Assembly: GCF_001278055.1 (NCBI RefSeq)
Contig: NZ_CP010802.1
Coordinates: forward strand, 868,001-932,000
From: Desulfuromonas soudanensis
GTDB taxonomy: Bacteria > Desulfobacterota > Desulfuromonadia > Desulfuromonadales > WTL
Length of the DNA stretch: 64,000 nt
Direction of reading: 5' to 3'
The position numbers and the translations under genes are program-made. Below the pieces are notes generated by a model. It saw only the letters and a list, made by a program, of their open reading frames with translations, was not told the origin of the DNA and searched no databases. Of this stretch, positions 60,355 to 64,000 are shown in pieces (the first letter of the stretch is position 1; the number at the start of each line of letters is the position of its first letter).

Positions 60355-60576
60355 ATGGAAGTCACCATCGAATACTGCAACAGGTGAGGTTATCGCGAGC
60401 ACGCCGCCAGTCTGGCGGCGAGGATCAGGGAAGCGATGGCCGCGGACGTCAGTCTCATCGAATCGAGCGGCGGGGTCTTTGAGGTTGTCGTCGACGGCAG
60501 GCTGGTCTATTCCAAAAAAGAGACGGGTGAGTTCCCCGACGAGGAGCTGCTGACAGAAAAAATCCGCGGAAGGTAG
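60355..60576 (+). CDS. SelW/Rdx-family selenoprotein (CxxU)
   Basis: A 73-residue thioredoxin-like protein with an in-frame TGA at 60385-60387 decoded as selenocysteine: YCNRUGY places Sec11 in a CxxU redox motif. The frame then continues to TAG with family-like sequence (EHAASLAARIREAM, FEVVVDGRLVYSKKETGEFP). A strong stem-loop follows the UGA: CGCCGCC (60402-60408), loop AGTCT, GGCGGCG (60414-60420), 14 bases downstream, a good bacterial SECIS. GGGAGGACC precedes the ATG. Without recoding, only ten residues would be made. Confidence 0.87.
60385..60420 (+). promoter_or_regulatory. Sec codon and bSECIS hairpin of the SelW-like gene
   Basis: The UGA at 60385-60387 is followed after 14 bases by a perfect seven-pair GC stem (60402-60420) with a five-base loop, the expected geometry for SelB recognition. 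Confidence 0.7.
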
Positions 60577-60588
60577 GCGCCAAAAGTG

Positions 60589-61293
60589 TCAGGACTCTGG
60601 CAGCCACGCCTTCAGCTCGCTCAGGGCGGTGGACATCATCAGGTACGGCTCTTTGGAGGAACGGGCGCGGCGCTGGATCTCATCGAGGAGACGGCCCGGG
60701 TCCCAGGCGGCGACGTCGCCTCCCTGAGCCGAATCGTCCTTTGACACGTATCCCCACATGTGCTGCAGCGCGTTGATTAATCCGCCGGTTGCCGGGGGAG
60801 TCCGCAGCAGTTCCGTGAGCCTCCTGACCAGGGGCGAAAAGTCGTCCCCCGGTTTCATCGCCGCGACCTCCCTGCCCAGTTCCCGGTAGAGAGGGACGTT
60901 GCGCGCCAGGACCGAATATTTATGCTGGCTCCAGAATTGCTGGGCGTTTTTCGGCAGGGGGATGCGTCCCGGCTCCCTGTCGCGATATTTGTCTTCAAGA
61001 ATTTGCAACTGCCGGAAGGGCTCGTCGATCCAGGTCGTCGGCCACAGCCCCCTGTTGGCAAGGGTGGCCACCGGCGAGCGGTCGGTATAGCCGCGCAGTT
61101 CCATTTCAGCGGCGAGCAACTGGTGGCGCTGCCGCAACGCCCAGCCGAAGCCGGCCCACCGCAAGGTTTCCGGATGGCGGGAATATCCCCTCTTCCCGTT
61201 GACCAGAATCGAAACGATGCCGTGAAGTTCACGGTGCTCGCCGAGGAGGCTCTGCCGGTTCAGATATCCCGGATTGATGTCCCAGATGCGCAT
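60589..61293 (-). CDS. Endonuclease V-like (Pyr_excise) protein fused to DUF1722
   Basis: A 234-residue protein. The first ~100 residues (MRIWDINPGYLNRQSLLGEH, then GYSRHPETLRWAGFGWALRQRH) match the T4 pyrimidine-dimer DNA glycosylase/endonuclease V family. The C-terminal half (NVPLYRELGREVAAM, LINALQHMWGYV) matches DUF1722. T4 endonuclease V uses its N-terminal Thr, which is absent here, so the repair function is uncertain. The stop of the SelW-like gene lies just to its left. Confidence 0.8.
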   Translation of the reverse strand: MRIWDINPGYLNRQSLLGEHRELHGIVSILVNGKRGYSRHPETLRWAGFGWALRQRHQLLAAEMELRGYTDRSPVATLANRGLWPTTWIDEPFRQLQILEDKYRDREPGRIPLPKNAQQFWSQHKYSVLARNVPLYRELGREVAAMKPGDDFSPLVRRLTELLRTPPATGGLINALQHMWGYVSKDDSAQGGDVAAWDPGRLLDEIQRRARSSKEPYLMMSTALSELKAWLPES

Positions 61294-61318
61294 GCTTTGT
61301 CCCTGGGTCGGAACCCAC

Positions 61319-61870
61319 TCAGGCCGATGGCGTCTTCAGCTTCTCGGCAAAGTTCTTCTGCAACTTTCTGATCTTCGGGTCGATGACCATCCGGCAGTAG
61401 GGCTGGAAGGAGTTTTGCTCGAAGTAATTTTGGTGGACTTTTTCTGCCGGGTAGAAGTTGCTGAAGGGGACGATCTCGGTGACGATCGGGTCGGGCCAGT
61501 TCCCCGCCTCCCCGGCTGCGCGTCTCGATCTCTCGGCGACCTCCTTCTGCCTCTCGTCGAGGTAGAAGATGGCCGAGCGGTATTGGGTGCCAGCGTCGGC
61601 TCCCTGGCGGTTGAGGGTGGTCGGGTCGTGGATGTGCCAGAAGACCTCGAGGAGCTCGGCCAGGGAGATCACCTCCGGATCGAAGGTAATGCGCACAGCC
61701 TCTGCATGGCCGGTGGCTCCGCTGCAGACCTCCTCATAGGTGGGGTTTTCCACCGTCCCGCCGGCGTACCCCGAGACGACCTCCTCCACCCCCCTGATCC
61801 GGCTGAAGACCGCCTCGACGCACCAGAAGCACCCTGCGGCAAGGAGCGTCGTTTCCCCTCTCTTTGTCAT
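61319..61870 (-). CDS. msrA: Peptide methionine-S-sulfoxide reductase MsrA
   Basis: A 183-residue enzyme repairing oxidised methionine. C14 in GCFWC is the nucleophile; VVSGYAGGTVENPTYEEVCSGATGHAE is the family core, and EKVHQNYFEQNSFQPYCR ends it. The active-site Cys is an ordinary Cys codon, not UGA. GGAGATC precedes the start at 61868-61870. It fits with the SOD and selenoproteins as an oxidative-repair group. Confidence 0.94.
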   Translation of the reverse strand: MTKRGETTLLAAGCFWCVEAVFSRIRGVEEVVSGYAGGTVENPTYEEVCSGATGHAEAVRITFDPEVISLAELLEVFWHIHDPTTLNRQGADAGTQYRSAIFYLDERQKEVAERSRRAAGEAGNWPDPIVTEIVPFSNFYPAEKVHQNYFEQNSFQPYCRMVIDPKIRKLQKNFAEKLKTPSA

Positions 61871-62064
61871 GATGATCTCCTTTGCCCCTGATTGTACCAT
61901 AGTACACCGTACCCCCTGCGTCTCTGGAGGTTCTTTCCGCATCCCGAGAAAAAAACGCTTCGGCAGCGGCCGCTTTCCCCCCCCTGCTTGCCCCTCAACC
62001 AGAACTTGTTAAACTTTCAACTCCCGTCGATCTCAAACCCAATCTTCAACCCAAGGAGGAAGAA

Positions 62065-62658
62065 ATGACCATCGCCCTGCCCGAACTCCCCTTTCCCATA
62101 GCCGCTCTGGAACCCCATATCAGTGCGCGCACCTTCGAGTTTCACCACGGCAAGCACCACAAGGCCTACGTCGACAACACCAACAAGCTGATCGAGGGGA
62201 CTCCCCTGGCCGGCAAGGACCTCGAGTCGATCATCCTGGCGGCCGCCGGCGACCAGGCCAAGAAGGGGCTGTTCAACAACGCCGCCCAGGTCTGGAACCA
62301 CAGCTTCTTCTGGAAGTGCCTGAAACCCGGAGGGGGCGGCAAGCCGACGGGGAAGGTGGCCGCCAGAATCGACGCCGACCTCGGCGGCTACGAGAAGTTC
62401 GCCGCCGATTTCAAAAACGCCGGCGCCACCCAGTTCGGCAGCGGCTGGGCCTGGCTGGTCCTCAAGGATGGCAAACTGGAGATTGCCCAGACCGCCAACG
62501 CTGAAACCCCGCTGACCAAGGGGCATAAGCCGCTGCTGGTGGTCGATGTCTGGGAACATGGCTATTACCTCGATTACCAGAACCGTCGTCCTGACTTTCT
62601 TCAGGCCTTCCTCGACCACCTGGTCAACTGGGACTTCGTCAACGCCAACCTCGGCTGA
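62065..62658 (+). CDS. sodB: Superoxide dismutase (Fe)
   Basis: A 197-residue SOD. H27 in FHHGKHHKAYVDN, H79 in VWNHSFFW and the VVDVWEHGYYLDY aspartate/histidine are the metal ligands. The residues FNNAAQVWNHSFFW and GATQFGSGWAWL fit the iron-type subgroup. AAGGAGG lies upstream of the ATG. A terminator follows. Confidence 0.95.
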   Translation: MTIALPELPFPIAALEPHISARTFEFHHGKHHKAYVDNTNKLIEGTPLAGKDLESIILAAAGDQAKKGLFNNAAQVWNHSFFWKCLKPGGGGKPTGKVAARIDADLGGYEKFAADFKNAGATQFGSGWAWLVLKDGKLEIAQTANAETPLTKGHKPLLVVDVWEHGYYLDYQNRRPDFLQAFLDHLVNWDFVNANLG

Positions 62659-62682
62659 GGCGGGGTGTCTCCTCTGAAAAAG

Positions 62683-62722
62683 GACGAAAGGCCGCTCCCG
62701 GGAGGGGGCGGCCTTTCGTTTG
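62683..62722 (+). terminator. Intrinsic terminator after sodB
   Basis: CGAAAGGCCGC and GCGGCCTTTCG form an 11-bp stem with T residues after it. Confidence 0.85.
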
Positions 62723-62786
62723 ACGCAGTGACGAATTTTAATAACTGGTAAAGGTTGCTGTTTCGTTGATTTCCATGCGGTCGCAC

Positions 62787-63521
62787 TTAGTACCACCCGT
62801 GTTCCTCAAAGACCCGGCGCGCCTCCTCCGACTTCAAGAAGGAAATGAACTGCAGCGCTGCCTCCCTGTTGGGAGTCTGCCGGGTCAGGGCCACCGGTGT
62901 GAAGCGCAGTCCGGCGTCTCCGGGGATTTCGATGAAGTCCGATTCGGCCTCGAGAAAAAAGTGCCAGGATTTGTAGGTCACCCAGGCATCGATCTCCGGG
63001 GTGGAGAGCCAGGCCGCAGCCCCCTGCTGCCCGGTGTACTCGAACTTCCGGATGTTGCTGCTCAGCCCCGAGGGCGCGCCATGGAAGTGTCTCATGTTCT
63101 CAAGTTTGACATCGAGGATTCCGACCTCTTTTTGCCGCAGGTCCTCGGTCCCCTTGATGTTCAGGGGATTCCCCTTGCGCACGAGGACCCCCATGCGCCG
63201 CGGATGGAGTTTTTCTGCCGAGGTCATGTCGAGCACACCGGGATGGCGGCGGTCGAAACTCTCCAGCATGTATTCGGCCCCGCCGAAGTAGATATCTCCA
63301 TTTTCCCGGAGCTTTTGGCCCAGTTCAACGGGCATGGCCTTGAAGACCGCGACATCGATCCCGTGCCGCTCCTCGAAGAGTTCTGCGCACTCCTCGATCA
63401 CGTGATGAGGGCCACCGGGGCCATAGACGAGCAGGCGCTTTGTCGGCTCCTCCGTTGAAGACCAGGCCGAGGCCGCGCAGAGGAGCAGGGAGACGATCAG
63501 GAGCCACTCTTTGACTGACAT
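62787..63521 (-). CDS. AcfC-like periplasmic substrate-binding protein
   Basis: A 244-residue exported binding protein with signal peptide LLIVSLLLCAASAWS. LLVYGPGGPHHVIEECAELF is the AcfC (accessory colonization factor) signature, and GDIYFGGAEYMLESF and KLHPRRMGVLVRKGN follow. The fold resembles ModA-like anion-binding proteins. No permease genes are adjacent, so transport or sensing is open. The start at 63521 is the ATG after a weak site; the frame extends to a TTG. Confidence 0.85.
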   Translation of the reverse strand: MSVKEWLLIVSLLLCAASAWSSTEEPTKRLLVYGPGGPHHVIEECAELFEERHGIDVAVFKAMPVELGQKLRENGDIYFGGAEYMLESFDRRHPGVLDMTSAEKLHPRRMGVLVRKGNPLNIKGTEDLRQKEVGILDVKLENMRHFHGAPSGLSSNIRKFEYTGQQGAAAWLSTPEIDAWVTYKSWHFFLEAESDFIEIPGDAGLRFTPVALTRQTPNREAALQFISFLKSEEARRVFEEHGWY

Positions 63522-63822
63522 AGGCAATCTCTTTCTTGACAATGAGGTTACGTCTCCTCACCAGGGGGAAGCGGGGATATGGCGACCGGTTCGGCCTCCT
63601 GAAAAATGCCCCGGTGCCGCTCTCCTTCCGCTGCGGGCGGGGCGAGCCGCCGGGAAATTTCCCCGTCATCAACGCCTAGACCCAGGAGACCTTAAATCCA
63701 AGCAAGAGATGTGCCTTGATTAATAAGTCCCGTCTGAAAAACGGGCAAAGGAAAAGGCGGCCGTCTGGCCGCCTTTTATTCAATTTAAGTAATTTCGCCA
63801 GGCCTGGGTCCTGTCGCCGAAT
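63522..63822. other. Leader region of the AcfC-like gene and edge terminator
   Basis: The minus-strand leader is GC-rich with hairpin potential (GCGGCTCGCCCCGCCCGC region) but I could not match a known riboswitch. A bidirectional terminator lies at 63752-63778 (AAAAGGCGGCC/GGCCGCCTTTT) before the ferritin-like fragment. Confidence 0.4.
63752..63778. terminator. Bidirectional intrinsic terminator
   Basis: AAAAGGCGGCC and GGCCGCCTTTT flank a four-base loop, with A and T runs on either side. It ends the ferritin-like gene on the minus strand. Confidence 0.85.
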
Positions 63823-64000
63823 TCAGCGATCGACATCCCGGCCGAACTGATGGAACTCGTCGAGGTTGCTGAATTCGCGCCAGGCGAGGAACTGGTTGGG
63901 GGCGTTGACGAAGTGGAAGATGTTCCCGAGGATGTTGAAGTGCTTGTGCTCCTCGCCGGCGATCTTCAGGAGCAGGGCCTTGACCCCCGGGTCTTTTTCC
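63823..64000 (-). CDS. Ferritin-like/rubrerythrin-type protein, C-terminal part (partial)
   Basis: Fifty-nine codons on the minus strand, ending with TGA at 63825-63823 and open at the window edge. LKIAGEEHKHFNILGNIFHF carries the E-x2-H motif of ferritin-like di-iron helices, and the tail ends EFHQFGRDVDR. The N-terminal part lies outside the window, so rubrerythrin and other ferritin-like proteins cannot be told apart. Confidence 0.75.
   Translation of the reverse strand, partial: EKDPGVKALLLKIAGEEHKHFNILGNIFHFVNAPNQFLAWREFSNLDEFHQFGRDVDR

Overview
The window looks like a chromosomal segment of a GC-rich anaerobic or facultative deltaproteobacterium of the Desulfuromonadales/Geobacter group. 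The evidence is the short putative aconitase, two UGA-decoded selenoproteins, DUF1847/DUF1015/DUF2889 genes, a rubredoxin-like miniprotein, LarE, Fe-superoxide dismutase, and a rubrerythrin/ferritin-like gene at the right edge. The taxon is inferred from gene content only; no rRNA is present. One tRNA is present, tRNA-Gly(GCC).

Layout. 1-3.45 kb: an MscS channel and an aconitase. 3.47-11.09 kb: an accessory island with a serine recombinase, an AbrB/PIN toxin-antitoxin pair, and two attC-like sites (5245-5323 and 10866-10937). The attC-like sites bracket a 1755-codon P-loop NTPase with a PD-(D/E)XK-like N-terminus and a helical C-terminus, resembling an Avs-type antiviral STAND protein. This looks like a CALIN, a cluster of attC sites lacking an integrase. 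11.09-12.44 and 22.02-23.37 kb: two inverted 1351-bp IS5-like copies flanked by CTAG. Between them: a SOUL protein, tRNA-Gly, CvfB, a seven-repeat propeller lipoprotein, Hsp20, and Rrf2-CysK-LarE-membrane protein-nuclease.

The segment between the IS copies appears inverted relative to an ancestral order. Two genes cut at CTAG rejoin across the IS copies when it is flipped: a DUF2141-MipA/OmpV fusion rejoins exactly in frame, and a cassette gene rejoins apart from one missing base in a poly-A run. The rejoined cassette gene ends 25 bases before the first attC-like site. An assembly flip between identical inverted repeats would give the same picture.

24-52.9 kb is ordinary core and accessory chromosome: SulP, LysA-like decarboxylase, DUF1847, DUF1015, methyltransferase, MgtC, thioesterase, ABC-F, PpnP, MFS, SlyD-like PPIase, MscS, OtsA divergent from a GH65 phosphorylase, Asd, a selenocysteine peroxiredoxin lipoprotein, MATE, PsiE-like, a receiver protein, QueF, NnrU, DUF3617 and Slp. 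53.1-57.6 kb is a four-gene cluster of exported proteins with abrupt base-composition changes. 57.8-64 kb returns to core genes: two alpha/beta hydrolases, a SelW-like selenoprotein, an endonuclease V-like/DUF1722 fusion, MsrA, Fe-SOD, an AcfC-like binding protein and a ferritin-like fragment.

Themes that connect genes: oxidative-stress and thiol/selenol chemistry (Prx-Sec, SelW, MsrA, SOD, CysK under an Rrf2 regulator), trehalose metabolism (OtsA and GH65), osmotic protection (two MscS channels), and a defence/mobile island broken open by IS elements.
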